Source: Methanosarcinales archaeon
Lineage (GTDB): Archaea > Halobacteriota > Methanosarcinia > Methanosarcinales > Methanogasteraceae
NCBI GenBank assembly: GCA_030594905.1
Contig: JAUVEF010000013.1
Coordinates: 1-12,982 of the forward strand
DNA length: 12,982 nucleotides
Direction of reading: 5' to 3'
This document shows positions 1-7,157 of the stretch, one piece after another. The position numbers were made by a program, and so were the translations under genes. Each line of letters begins with the position of its first letter. Position 1 is the stretch's first letter. The notes below the pieces were generated by a model. That model did no database searches and was not told the origin of the DNA. It saw nothing but the letters and a program-made list of their open reading frames with translations.

Positions 1-261
1 CTTGACCGCAGAGTGCGCGGAGGGACGCGGGGGAAATAAACGGTTAACTACTCTCTCGAACCTCCGCGCCCACCAGCGGTTATTTTTCTTGCCAGAAAGC
101 ACAGAATCGCAATCGGGCGACCAATCAAAATACCTGAGTAGTTACGTTCATTATATTTTTCAACTGACCGAAAACTCTGCAAAACCGATGCAAGGGTACT
201 TGAATGGATGCTAATCTGATATGGCTCGACGGGACGGTCACTCTATATATCGGATAGCCAA
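1..261. other. Intergenic, no gene seen; GC-rich inverted pair at left edge
   Basis: I see no convincing gene here. The first 30 bases carry a quasi-periodic GC-rich run (GCAGAG, GCGGAG, GCGGGG). A perfect 9-base inverted pair, GCGCGGAGG at 15-23 and CCTCCGCGC at 61-69, could form a hairpin with a 37-nt loop. Similar CGCAGAG/CGCGGAG runs occur as dispersed non-coding repeats in many archaeal and bacterial genomes, so this may be the end of such an element cut by the window edge. The short open frames here have no codon or motif support. Confidence 0.4.
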
Positions 262-353
262 AGTATATCACCAAACTTTTCACAAAAGTTTGATCAAAAA
301 CTGTCTTCTGACCCTGGAGGGCAGTTTTTACTCGATTTTTTGTGAAAAAATCG
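262..353 (-). repeat. Dispersed modular hairpin repeat, copy 1
   Basis: This copy has three potential hairpins in a row. Hairpin A (273-291) has arms AAACTTTT and AAAAGTTT around the loop CAC. The middle stem pairs AAAAACTG (296-303) with CAGTTTTT (322-329) around a GC-rich centre. Hairpin B (333-353) has arms CGATTTTTT and AAAAAATCG around the loop GTG. Related copies lie at 3641-3803 and 11380-11721. It sits at the 3' end of the minus-strand Toprim gene, overlapping its last codons and supplying its stop. The strand given is the direction of that upstream gene; the hairpins themselves are nearly symmetric. A REP-like, terminator-like or miniature mobile element are all possible. Confidence 0.85.
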
Positions 354-765
354 TTTTTGCGGTGCTCTGTTGCAATCCTGTGAGATACCGCCCAAGCCCC
401 TGCACGTCTTTTATATCCTTTTGCACCAGTTTTTTCAGGCGGTCGCGCAAGCTGGTATCGACAGTCACATTGTGAGGCTGTAGATACAGGGCGATCCGTT
501 GCGCAAGTTCGTTACCCCGACGATCCCAGTCGGTCAGCACGATCACAGAATCACTGCCACACGCAAGAGTATCCGCGAAATTCAGCAGTGGCTGCCCGCC
601 CAGAGGCACGATCTTGCCGCATATCCCGAAATTACGCAGTGATATCACATCATGCTTCCCTTCCACCACGATCACCGCGCCACCACCTGATTGTTCCCGA
701 ATATCCCAAAGTACACGCTCAATCATCTCGCATCTGAGCGCATCCTCCTTACTTCGTGCAGTCAT
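328..765 (-). CDS. Small Toprim-domain protein (archaeal UPF0292-like)
   Basis: A 145-residue protein made almost entirely of one Toprim fold, the metal-binding catalytic domain of primases, topoisomerases, OLD nucleases and RNase M5-type enzymes. The acidic signature is visible: Glu35 in VVEGKHDV and the Asp79-Trp-Asp81 pair in VLTDWDRRG. There is no helicase, zinc or other primase domain, so it matches the short stand-alone archaeal Toprim family whose exact substrate is unknown. The start is ambiguous. ATG at 765 has GGATGAT-like pairing upstream, while ATG at 777 would give four more residues (149 aa). Both overlap the end of the UPF0235 gene, implying translational coupling. The last nine codons (KTIFSQKIE) and the TAA lie inside a dispersed hairpin repeat, so the native C-terminus was probably replaced or extended. 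Family is confident; function is not. Confidence 0.82.
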   Translation of the reverse strand: MTARSKEDALRCEMIERVLWDIREQSGGGAVIVVEGKHDVISLRNFGICGKIVPLGGQPLLNFADTLACGSDSVIVLTDWDRRGNELAQRIALYLQPHNVTVDTSLRDRLKKLVQKDIKDVQGLGRYLTGLQQSTAKTIFSQKIE

Positions 766-1087
766 CAGCCGTATCATCCCCCAAAAATGGGCGCAGGGCG
801 TAAATCGCGTCCTCCCTGGTGATGCCAACCAGTTTAACTGATTTCTTTGTGCTGGTTTCTCCACTTAACCGGACCAACGATTGATTTATCCCAAATATCC
901 CGGATATCTCATCGATCAATTGTTTATTTGCCTTGCCACCTACAGCTTTTGCAGCCAACCTTGCACGGATCCGGTTTCGCCATTCATCATATCCACTCGG
1001 AACTTCTGTGCTCTTTGATCCTGGCGTGACATCAAGATCGATTATTGTGTCTTTGCCTGTGCTTTTTATGGCGTTCTCGTAAGGCAT
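749..1087 (-). CDS. UPF0235/DUF167 (YggU-like) family protein
   Basis: A 112-residue protein of the DUF167/YggU family, a small alpha/beta fold found in bacteria, archaea and eukaryotes with no firmly assigned biochemical role. The diagnostic parts are present in order: an N-terminal strand with the TPGSKST segment (21-27), the central GGKANKQLIDEIS motif (50-62), and the LSGETSTKKSVKLVGI strand-turn-strand (74-89), where the family usually has G-x-S-x-x-K. It begins at an ATG (1085-1087) preceded by AGGTCACC. Its 3' end overlaps the start of the downstream Toprim gene, so the two are probably made from one transcript. The C-terminal tail (FLGDDTADDCTK) is acidic and not part of the conserved core. 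No signal peptide or membrane segment is present, so a cytosolic location is inferred. Confidence 0.88.
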   Translation of the reverse strand: MPYENAIKSTGKDTIIDLDVTPGSKSTEVPSGYDEWRNRIRARLAAKAVGGKANKQLIDEISGIFGINQSLVRLSGETSTKKSVKLVGITREDAIYALRPFLGDDTADDCTK

Positions 1088-1459
1088 GGTGACCTATTGA
1101 CCTATCGACGTGGCGACATGGTCGTTTGTTTTGGTGGCTGTAGCCCGGACGCACTAACTCCGCGAGGTCATCCACTGGATATTTCCGTTGTCATCGCAGT
1201 ACCCTCGTGCCGGGCATAGCGCCATGTTCCACACCTGGGTTGGCTATACAGTCATTGATAGGCGTACCAGTAACTCCTGCAAGGACCTATGTGGTGCGGT
1301 TTTGTACCCCTTCATTTGCTCCGATGATCACCAATCACATCAGCCCTCGAAGAAGGGATATCTACCATCTGAAACACCATGGTATATATCGCTTGCCACG
1401 GAAAGCCGTTTCCAAAATAAGACCCGGGAGGTCGGCAGCTGTCGGCAACTCCAACCAGA
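1088..1459. other. Intergenic region between UPF0235 and lonB; no gene assigned
   Basis: About 370 bases without a gene I can support. The lonB reading frame stays open upstream to 1188, and a second plus frame is open from 1207 to 1476. Neither upstream translation looks like a conserved domain, and the lonB TATA box at 1467-1474 places this stretch outside the lonB message. Close to the UPF0235 start the sequence carries a short tandem (TGACCTAT repeated at 1092 and 1100). The stretch may be a decayed gene or an untranslated region; I see no tRNA or known riboswitch. Confidence 0.4.
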
Positions 1460-1475
1460 GCGAACACTTTATATG
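1460..1475 (+). promoter_or_regulatory. TATA box and purine-rich BRE for lonB
   Basis: CTTTATATG at 1467-1475 is a good archaeal TATA box, preceded by GCGAACA (1460-1466) in the position of a B-recognition element. The usual TATA-to-start spacing of about 25 nt puts transcription initiation near 1495-1500. That coincides with the ATG at 1500 and argues against starting translation at the earlier in-frame ATGs at 1473 and 1491. The message would be leaderless or nearly so. Confidence 0.6.
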
Positions 1476-1499
1476 AGAACTGACAAAGTGATGTATGCT

Positions 1500-3452
1500 A
1501 TGACTGATGAGATGAACGATAATCCGCCAGAGATCAAGGGTGAAGGGCTGGCAGATGGTGATCTACTTGGCGGGATTGATATCGAATCGACAAGAGATCT
1601 CGAGGTGCCACAACTGCTCATCGATCGGGTGATAGGGCAGGAAAGTGCCAGCGCAATCATCAAGAAAGCAGCACAACAACGAAGGCATGTGCTGTTGATC
1701 GGGACACCGGGTACAGGGAAATCAATGTTAGCTCAGGCAATGGCTGAATTGCTACCAAAAGAAGAGTTAAAGGATATTCTTGTTTATCACAACCCGGAAG
1801 ATGGAAATAATCCAAAAATACGTGAAATTAAAGCTGGCAAAGGTATACAGATCGTTAATGCCCACAAATTGGAAGCCCAGCGAAAGTCCCAGATAAGAAA
1901 CACGATTTTACTGGTAATTGGATTCGTAATACTCATTTACGCAGCGTCCCTTGGCGGAATGGCCCTGTTATGGGGAATTCTTGCGGTTTTACTGATCATG
2001 GTTATCGGCAGGCAGTTTGTGCAGGGTGAGAAAGGAGTTGTTCCAAAGCTGCTCGTAAACAACAGGGATCGCGATTCAGCGCATTTTGTGGATGCGACAG
2101 GTGCACATGCAGGTGCGCTGCTCGGCGATGTGCGGCACGACCCATTCCAGTCAGGCGGACTTGAAACACCATCCCATGATCGAGTTGAAGCTGGCGACAT
2201 TCATAAGGCGCACAAAGGAGTACTCTTCATTGATGAAATCAATATCCTGCGCCCTGAGTCCCAGCAGAGCCTGCTCACAGCGCTGCAAGAGAAGGAATAC
2301 GCGATCACAGGACAGTCGGAGCGCAGTTCAGGCGCTCTTGTCAAGACGCAGCCAGTCCCGTGCGGCTTTATCATGGTCGCCGCTGGGAATCTGGATGCCG
2401 TAGAGGGTATGCATCCCGCGCTCAGGTCAAGAATCAAGGGCTATGGATATGAGATCTATATGCACGATACAATGGACGATACCCCGGAAAACCGCCAGAA
2501 ACTCGTCCGGTTTATTGCCCAAGAGGTCGATAAGGACGGAAAGATTCCTCATTTCGACAAGGGTGCCGTTCGTGAGGTTTTGCGCGAGGCAAGAAGGCGG
2601 GCTGGGAGAAAAGGACACCTCACACTGAAACTGCGTGATCTCGGAGGTCTTGTCAGGGTTTCGGGCGATATCGCACATGCCGAAGGCGCATTGGTAGTGA
2701 CTTCAACTCATGTACTCGCAGCGAAGCGGATGTCCAGATCAGTTGAGCAACAACTCGCAGACCAGCACCTTGAGCGGCGCATGGACTACAAGATGTACCA
2801 CAAGAAGGGCGCTGAGATCGGACGGGTAAACGGTCTCGCCGTGATGGGTGGAGATTCAGGAATTGTTCTGCCAATCATAGCAGAAGTAACTCCTGCGCTA
2901 TCCAAAAATGAGGGAAAGCTGATTGCAACTGGGATGCTTAAAGATATCGCAAAAGAAGCCGTTCAGAATGTTTCAGCCCTTATTAAGAAGGTTACGGGCA
3001 AGGATACCTCAAATACAGATATCCATGTCCAGTTCATCGGCACTTACGAGGGTGTGGAAGGTGACAGCGCATCGATATCCATTGCGACAGCAGTCATATC
3101 CGCGTTTGAGGAGATTCCTATCGATCAGTCGGTCGCTATGACTGGCTCGCTATCGGTGAGAGGGGATGTGCTCCCTGTCGGAGGCGTTACATACAAGATC
3201 GAGGCTGCGGCGCAGGCAGGCATCAAGACCATAATCATACCAAAAGCGAATGAGGGCGATGTCCTGATTGAGGATGAGTACCGCGATATGGTGAAGATCG
3301 TGCCGGTCTCAAAGATCAGCGAGGTGCTGGAGATCAGCCTGGTAGGAACCGGGAAGGATAGCTTGCTCGATACGATCAAGCGTTTCTCAAAGAAGGTAAA
3401 TATCCCAATCCCCGATCTTAACGTACCGATTCCTGCGTATGGCACCCATTAG
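1500..3452 (+). CDS. lonB: Archaeal membrane-anchored ATP-dependent protease LonB
   Basis: A 650-residue LonB, the membrane-bound AAA+ protease that removes damaged and regulatory proteins in archaea. Walker A is GTPGTGKS at 68-75. Two adjacent membrane helices (about 136-172) are inserted between Walker A and Walker B, the hallmark of archaeal LonB that anchors the hexamer to the membrane with its catalytic parts inside the cell. Walker B is GVLFIDEI (240-247), sensor-1 Asn is near 297, and the RSRIKGYG segment follows. The protease domain begins near 442; catalytic Ser523 lies in EGDSAS and catalytic Lys566 in GGVTYKIEA, 43 residues apart as in characterised archaeal Lon. Glu520 lies at the third catalytic position. 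Length fits the family (about 620-660 aa). In-frame ATGs at 1473, 1491 and 1512 exist; 1500 is chosen from the TATA position. It is probably monocistronic, with no terminator obvious. Confidence 0.95.
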   Translation: MTDEMNDNPPEIKGEGLADGDLLGGIDIESTRDLEVPQLLIDRVIGQESASAIIKKAAQQRRHVLLIGTPGTGKSMLAQAMAELLPKEELKDILVYHNPEDGNNPKIREIKAGKGIQIVNAHKLEAQRKSQIRNTILLVIGFVILIYAASLGGMALLWGILAVLLIMVIGRQFVQGEKGVVPKLLVNNRDRDSAHFVDATGAHAGALLGDVRHDPFQSGGLETPSHDRVEAGDIHKAHKGVLFIDEINILRPESQQSLLTALQEKEYAITGQSERSSGALVKTQPVPCGFIMVAAGNLDAVEGMHPALRSRIKGYGYEIYMHDTMDDTPENRQKLVRFIAQEVDKDGKIPHFDKGAVREVLREARRRAGRKGHLTLKLRDLGGLVRVSGDIAHAEGALVVTSTHVLAAKRMSRSVEQQLADQHLERRMDYKMYHKKGAEIGRVNGLAVMGGDSGIVLPIIAEVTPALSKNEGKLIATGMLKDIAKEAVQNVSALIKKVTGKDTSNTDIHVQFIGTYEGVEGDSASISIATAVISAFEEIPIDQSVAMTGSLSVRGDVLPVGGVTYKIEAAAQAGIKTIIIPKANEGDVLIEDEYRDMVKIVPVSKISEVLEISLVGTGKDSLLDTIKRFSKKVNIPIPDLNVPIPAYGTH

Positions 3453-3496
3453 TGTTAATTGTCACTGCTATTGTCAGGGGACGCGAAGGCGAAGCA

Positions 3497-3601
3497 TCAA
3501 CGCGCTCCCTTGACGTTGCTGTATATCCGTCTGAAACCAAGCAGCACAAGTGTCGCTATGATCAAGTAGAAGACCGAAACGACAATCACAATCTCACCCA
3601 T
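3497..3601 (-). CDS. Putative 34-residue single-pass membrane peptide
   Basis: A short frame from ATG (3601) to TGA (3497) encodes 34 residues beginning MGEIVIVVSVF. Residues about 4-23 form one uninterrupted hydrophobic helix (I, V, L, F, Y, A). It is followed by a basic tail with RR and a terminal KGAR, as expected for a membrane peptide with a cytoplasmic C-terminus. It is in the same orientation as the K+ channel operon but separated from it by about 290 nt of repeats, and it converges on lonB, ending 45 nt from the lonB stop. No clear ribosome-binding site precedes the ATG; GGAGG occurs 24-28 nt upstream, too far to pair. I do not recognise a family. A chance hydrophobic frame is possible. 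Confidence 0.5.
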   Translation of the reverse strand: MGEIVIVVSVFYLIIATLVLLGFRRIYSNVKGAR

Positions 3602-3640
3602 CTCAAACGAACAAAGTGATGCGATCCTCCGCAGAATCAT

Positions 3641-3803
3641 GAAAAACGATTTTTTCACAAAAAATCGAGTAAAAACTGCCCTTCGGGTGGGGCCAACGAT
3701 ATACTTTTTCGTAAATGAAATGGTGCGTCCTGATATGATATCTCGCCCGCATCCTAAACCAGCATGGCTAACGATATACTTTTTCGTAAATGAAATGGTG
3801 CGT
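3641..3803 (+). repeat. Dispersed modular hairpin repeat, copy 2, with 38-bp direct repeats 75 bp apart
   Basis: Hairpin B appears at 3647-3667 (arms CGATTTTTT and AAAAAATCG, loop CAC on this strand), followed by GAGTAAAAACTGCCC as in the other copies. A second module begins GGCYAACGATATAC and ends TGAAATGGTGCGT. It is present at 3691-3728 and again, nearly identical, at 3766-3803. The offset is exactly 75 bp, the same period as the array at 11421. The complement of this module is found again at 11652-11670. The block lies in the gap between lonB and the K+ channel operon. Confidence 0.85.
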
Positions 3804-3894
3804 AGAGTGACTGGACGTCATAGTGCATATACCATGAAAAAAAGCGCAAAAACGAGCAGATTCAATGATTTCAGTTCTTTGAGTATGTGCTTTG

Positions 3895-3978
3895 TTAAAG
3901 AATATCATAATAGAATGCAACCGCCGTGATGGCCACAGCGAGAAGCGCTATAGTCATTGCAAGGGTTTTGTAATCCAT
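3895..3978 (-). CDS. Putative 27-residue membrane peptide of the K+ channel operon
   Basis: ATG at 3978 to TAA at 3895 encodes 27 residues starting MDYKTLAMTIALL. Nearly the whole chain after Lys4 is one hydrophobic helix (about 6-23), ending YYDIL. The preceding trkA-like stop codon is part of CAGGTGAAATA, so GGTGA forms a well-placed ribosome-binding site and the ATG comes 4 nt after the TGA. This tight junction is the main evidence that the frame is translated, from the same message as argG, the channel and the RCK protein. Size and shape recall tiny membrane subunits such as KdpF of the Kdp potassium pump, but no sequence similarity is claimed. A role in stabilising or tuning the K+ channel is inference. 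Confidence 0.65.
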   Translation of the reverse strand: MDYKTLAMTIALLAVAITAVAFYYDIL

Positions 3979-3982
3979 TATT

Positions 3983-4699
3983 TCACCTGAATAACTCTCT
4001 AATCTTCTCGATCATACTCCTTTCCGGGCTTTCCGGGCGCATATATTCATACTCTTCGAATTTCCGTATCTGATCCCGGTCCCCGACAATAGCAAGTATC
4101 GAATCAGCTTCTATAACTGTATTCCCGTGCAGATCAATGATTGTCTTTTCGTCTTTTTCTATCGCTATAACCGTACAACCAACCTTTGATCTCAGATCCA
4201 GTTCTTCGAGGGTCTTTCCGGCAAACGGGGAGCCTTTCTTAACATGGTATTTCTCGATTGCTATGCCCTCGTAGAGCATCACCACATCTTCTTTCTGTTT
4301 GGAGATCGCCAGTTTTGCAATCATCTGCCCCACCACGATTGAGAGCGATGCAACATAATCGGCACCGGCTCTATAGATTTTGCCGCATATCGGCGCGTTC
4401 GCCCTCACTATAATGATCGCGTCCGGAGCAAGCGTCCTTGCAACGAGCGTTGCAAAAATCGTGTCGGTATCGGTGTTCAGCGCTATTATGACTGTGGATG
4501 CAGACGCAATCCCCGCCCTCCTGAGAACCTCTTCGCTTGCGCCGTCCCCAACCACGTAGCCAAAGCCCTGCCCCAACAGGGCGTCTTCGTTTGTATCCAC
4601 TACAGTAAATTCAACTTTGGCATCCACAAGTTCAAGGACAATGCTCCTGCCAACGTCTCCATACCCAACAACCACCGTATGTCCGTGTTTTGTTTCCAT
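3983..4699 (-). CDS. trkA: Stand-alone TrkA/RCK potassium-transport regulatory protein
   Basis: A 238-residue soluble protein with an RCK_N Rossmann domain (about 6-130) and an RCK_C domain (about 145-225). The nucleotide-binding loop is intact (GYGDVG, 12-17), and Asp35 ends the second strand, where NAD-type ligands contact the ribose. The family forms octameric rings that gate K+ channels and Trk/Ktr transporters in response to nucleotides or ions. It follows the K+ channel gene by 13 nt, with GAGGGTGG as a ribosome-binding site, and its stop overlaps the ribosome-binding site of a 27-aa membrane peptide. No TrkH/KtrB-type transporter is in the window, so the adjacent channel is the most likely partner. 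The exact gene name is uncertain; trkA is used in the family sense. Confidence 0.9.
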   Translation of the reverse strand: METKHGHTVVVGYGDVGRSIVLELVDAKVEFTVVDTNEDALLGQGFGYVVGDGASEEVLRRAGIASASTVIIALNTDTDTIFATLVARTLAPDAIIIVRANAPICGKIYRAGADYVASLSIVVGQMIAKLAISKQKEDVVMLYEGIAIEKYHVKKGSPFAGKTLEELDLRSKVGCTVIAIEKDEKTIIDLHGNTVIEADSILAIVGDRDQIRKFEEYEYMRPESPERSMIEKIRELFR

Positions 4700-4712
4700 C
4701 TTGCCACCCTCT

Positions 4713-5726
4713 TTATCTGGTCAACTTCTTCAGCGCTATCAGGTGTTCATTGGTTCCAACCGCCAGCAGAATCGAATTGGATCTGATTATATCGGTCGAT
4801 TTCGGATTGAGCGAGAGTTCACCGATTGCCCACATCCCTATGATGTTACATCCGGTCCGTTTCCGTATCGCTGACTCTTTCAAGCTCTTTCCAATCAGTT
4901 CACTCTCCGGATAGATCGGAAATTCGATTATCTCGATGTCTTCCAGGAACTTGGTCGCGCCGACCAGGTGGCTGACTGTCGGGTCGGCTGCCTTCCTGCC
5001 CATGAACGAACCGAGCATTGATTTCAGGGCGATCACGCTGTCTGCACCTGCGTACTCCAGATACTTTTTCTTTGACAAATCTTCGAGAATGGCGATCGTT
5101 TTTACTTCGCACATATCTCTAGCGGTCAACACAATATCTGCGTTGATCTCGTCGCTTTTATTGGCTATCAAAATCCTCGCTTTTGTTATATTCGCCCCAT
5201 TGAGAGTGTTTTTGTCGCACGGAGCTCCGTGAATGCAAAGAATTCCGCGTTCTATCAAGTCGCTAACAACGCTGCGGTCATCCTCCACCACCACAAAAGG
5301 AATCTGCTGGTGCCCCAGTTCCTCGATCAAGCTCTCGACAATCAGACTGTATCCACAGATGATCAAGTGGCATGATAACGCTTGCGACACGCTCACTGGC
5401 AGCGAGGATTTCACCCGCGACTCAATCCATGGGGTGATGACCAGCGGGAAAAGCATTGCGAACAGGAGAACAACCCCTGAAATGGCGACCGCAACTGAAA
5501 ATAACATCCCGGCTGCCCCCACAAAATAAACATCCCCGTATCCGACGGTTGTCATGGTCGCAATGACCCAGTAAACTGCAGTCACCAGGTTTACGTTTGC
5601 CATCTGCTCTGGTATGTGCTGACCCTCTTTAAACATCAAAAATAGGAAGACTGCACAGTATACGATGATGAGGCTTACGACTCTGGCTAAATATTCAATA
5701 ACCGACTTATTAATATTTATACCCAT
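4713..5726 (-). CDS. Two-TM potassium channel with C-terminal RCK domains (MthK-like)
   Basis: A 337-residue channel subunit. TM1 is about 11-32. A pore helix leads to the K+ selectivity filter TTVGYGD (59-65). TM2 is about 70-98 and ends PWIESRVK. An RCK_N domain (about 119-235) and an RCK_C domain (about 255-335) follow. The architecture is that of MthK, a tetrameric channel opened by ligand binding to a cytoplasmic RCK ring. The tethered RCK has CGYSLIVE (124-131) where nucleotide-binding family members have GxGxxG, so ligand binding by this domain may be lost or altered. The ATG lies 2 nt after the argG stop, and the downstream gene encodes a second RCK protein with an intact site. K+ selectivity is firm; the gating ligand is unknown. 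Confidence 0.93.
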   Translation of the reverse strand: MGININKSVIEYLARVVSLIIVYCAVFLFLMFKEGQHIPEQMANVNLVTAVYWVIATMTTVGYGDVYFVGAAGMLFSVAVAISGVVLLFAMLFPLVITPWIESRVKSSLPVSVSQALSCHLIICGYSLIVESLIEELGHQQIPFVVVEDDRSVVSDLIERGILCIHGAPCDKNTLNGANITKARILIANKSDEINADIVLTARDMCEVKTIAILEDLSKKKYLEYAGADSVIALKSMLGSFMGRKAADPTVSHLVGATKFLEDIEIIEFPIYPESELIGKSLKESAIRKRTGCNIIGMWAIGELSLNPKSTDIIRSNSILLAVGTNEHLIALKKLTR

Positions 5727-5728
5727 AC

Positions 5729-6904
5729 TTATTTCATCATTTTTTGCACCAGACGCGCCTGAAATCCATGATATTTCGAAAATCCTTCTGAATCCTTCTG
5801 GTCAATCGATGATTCGCCGAATGATACAAGTTCTTCCGAATAGAGTGCAAAATCGGATCTCCTTGCAACCACAGTCGCAGAACCTTTGTACAATCGCACT
5901 TTTACGTCTCCTGTGACTCGTTTCTGGGTTTCGTCGATGAATGCAGAGAGATCGGCATACAGCGGATCGTCCACAAGACCCATGTACGCAAGCTCAGCCC
6001 ACGTAGCATCCACCGTCGCCTTGAACCTGAGTTCATCCCTTGTGAGGATGAGTGACTCAAGATCGCGGTGCGCGGAAAGGAGGATCGTCGCAGCAGGATG
6101 CTCATAGATCTCCCGTGCTTTTAGCCCGAGCACACGGTCCTCGATGTTATCTGACCGTCCGATTCCATGCACGCCCCCGGTTTTGTTGAGCTTTGCGATC
6201 AGCGAGACGCCGTCCATCGAAGTCCCGTTCAATGCTACAGGAACGCCGCTTTCAAATGCCAATTCTATGATTTCCGGATCTGGCGCCATTTCCGGCGACG
6301 CGGTCCACTCATAGATCTCTTCGGGTGGAATGAAGTACGGATCCTCCAGCTTGCCGCCCTCGATGCTCCGACTCCACAGGTTTTCATCCACACTCCAGAT
6401 CTTCTCCCTGCTGACCGTCACAGGTATCCCGTGATCTTTCGCATAATCGATCTCCCATTCCCGTGTCAGATTCATGTCGCGCATAGGCGCAACAACCTCG
6501 AAATCGGTCGCCCTGAACACCACCTCGAAACGAAGCTGATCGTTACCTTTGCCGGTACAGCCATGCGCCAGGGCATCCGCCTTCTCTGATTCAGCAATTT
6601 CAGCGATCTTCTTTGCGATTAGCGGGCGGGCAAGTGCCGTTCCAAGCACATAACCCTCGTAAAGCCCGTTTGCTTTGATTGAGGGGAATAGGTAATCGTC
6701 TACGAATTCATCCTTCAGATCGAGGGTGTAATGCTCGTCAGCGAGGGTTTTTGCGCGCTTTGTTGCGTCATCGATCTCAGATGCGGGTTGCCCCACGTCA
6801 GCAACGACTGTGATCACGCGATCATAATCGTATTGCTCTTTAAGGATCGGAATGCAGACCGATGTGTCCAGTCCGCCAGAATATGCAAGTACTACTGTTT
6901 TCAT
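5729..6904 (-). CDS. argG: Argininosuccinate synthase
   Basis: A 391-residue, full-length argininosuccinate synthase, which joins citrulline and aspartate at the expense of ATP (to AMP and pyrophosphate) in the penultimate step of arginine synthesis. The N-terminal PP-loop is AYSGGLDTS (8-16). The conserved [13 protein letters not shown] segment and the [22 protein letters not shown] signature of the citrulline/aspartate-binding domain are present, as are the C-terminal helical parts of the tetramer interface. The ATG is preceded by GGAGTAAC at a suitable distance. It shares a 250-nt divergent upstream region with enolase and heads a probable operon with the K+ channel, an RCK protein and a small membrane peptide. 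No argH or other arginine gene is beside it. Cytosolic. Confidence 0.97.
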   Translation of the reverse strand: MKTVVLAYSGGLDTSVCIPILKEQYDYDRVITVVADVGQPASEIDDATKRAKTLADEHYTLDLKDEFVDDYLFPSIKANGLYEGYVLGTALARPLIAKKIAEIAESEKADALAHGCTGKGNDQLRFEVVFRATDFEVVAPMRDMNLTREWEIDYAKDHGIPVTVSREKIWSVDENLWSRSIEGGKLEDPYFIPPEEIYEWTASPEMAPDPEIIELAFESGVPVALNGTSMDGVSLIAKLNKTGGVHGIGRSDNIEDRVLGLKAREIYEHPAATILLSAHRDLESLILTRDELRFKATVDATWAELAYMGLVDDPLYADLSAFIDETQKRVTGDVKVRLYKGSATVVARRSDFALYSEELVSFGESSIDQKDSEGFSKYHGFQARLVQKMMK

Positions 6905-7017
6905 GGTGTTACTCCTATTATCAATAATGGTACGGGTGAGTTACTTATGATTGTTTATCTTTACCTTTCGCTTTTCTGACATTAAGTCTCCCGCACAGTG
7001 GAAAGGTGAATTTGGGG

Positions 7018-7075
7018 ACACCCGTTACACACGGATACTTCCAGGCATCTGGCACGGACTATCGGTTCCGGGTGT
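7018..7075. repeat. Inverted repeat in the argG-eno divergent region
   Basis: ACACCCG at 7018-7024 pairs with CGGGTGT at 7069-7075. Between them, CCAG (7041-7044) and CTGG (7049-7052) can form an inner stem around GCAT. The element lies upstream of both argG and enolase, so it could be an operator, a structured leader or chance. I could not match it to a known RNA class. Confidence 0.3.
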
Positions 7076-7096
7076 GTAGTGGTGCCATGATCCAAC

Positions 7097-7107
7097 ACTA
7101 TTAAGTA
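7097..7107 (+). promoter_or_regulatory. Candidate TATA box for enolase
   Basis: CACTATTAAGT around 7097-7107 resembles an archaeal TATA box. It would place transcription start near 7130, leaving a leader of about 25 nt that includes the GGTGG ribosome-binding site. A second A/T run (ATATTTAAG, 7121-7129) is also TATA-like but would start transcription too close to the coding region for that site to be used. Confidence 0.35.
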
Positions 7108-7145
7108 TCAGTAATCCGTAATATTTAAGATACAATTGTGGAAAT

Positions 7146-7157
7146 GGTGGTACCTTG
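7146..7157 (+). promoter_or_regulatory. Ribosome-binding site fixing a TTG start for enolase
   Basis: GGTGG at 7146-7150 lies 4 nt before TTG (7155-7157), the only codon that begins the conserved enolase N-terminus (PYTIEHIHAREILDSRGNPT). The nearby ATG at 7144 and GTG at 7147 are out of frame, so a TTG start is well supported. Confidence 0.7.

Noticed and set aside
1188..1499. N-terminal extension of lonB to 754 residues
   Set aside because: The added part is not Lon-like, and a TATA box at 1467-1474 places transcription start near 1500.
1490..1530. C/D-box sRNA suggested by TGATGA and CTGA strings
   Set aside because: The strings fall within lonB codons and lack a properly spaced C/D' and C'/D arrangement.
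3639..3929. Plus-strand frame starting MKNDFFTKNRVKTALRVG
   Set aside because: It is the repeat read on the other strand; the same peptide appears opposite 11646-11720. It also runs antisense to the 27-aa peptide gene.
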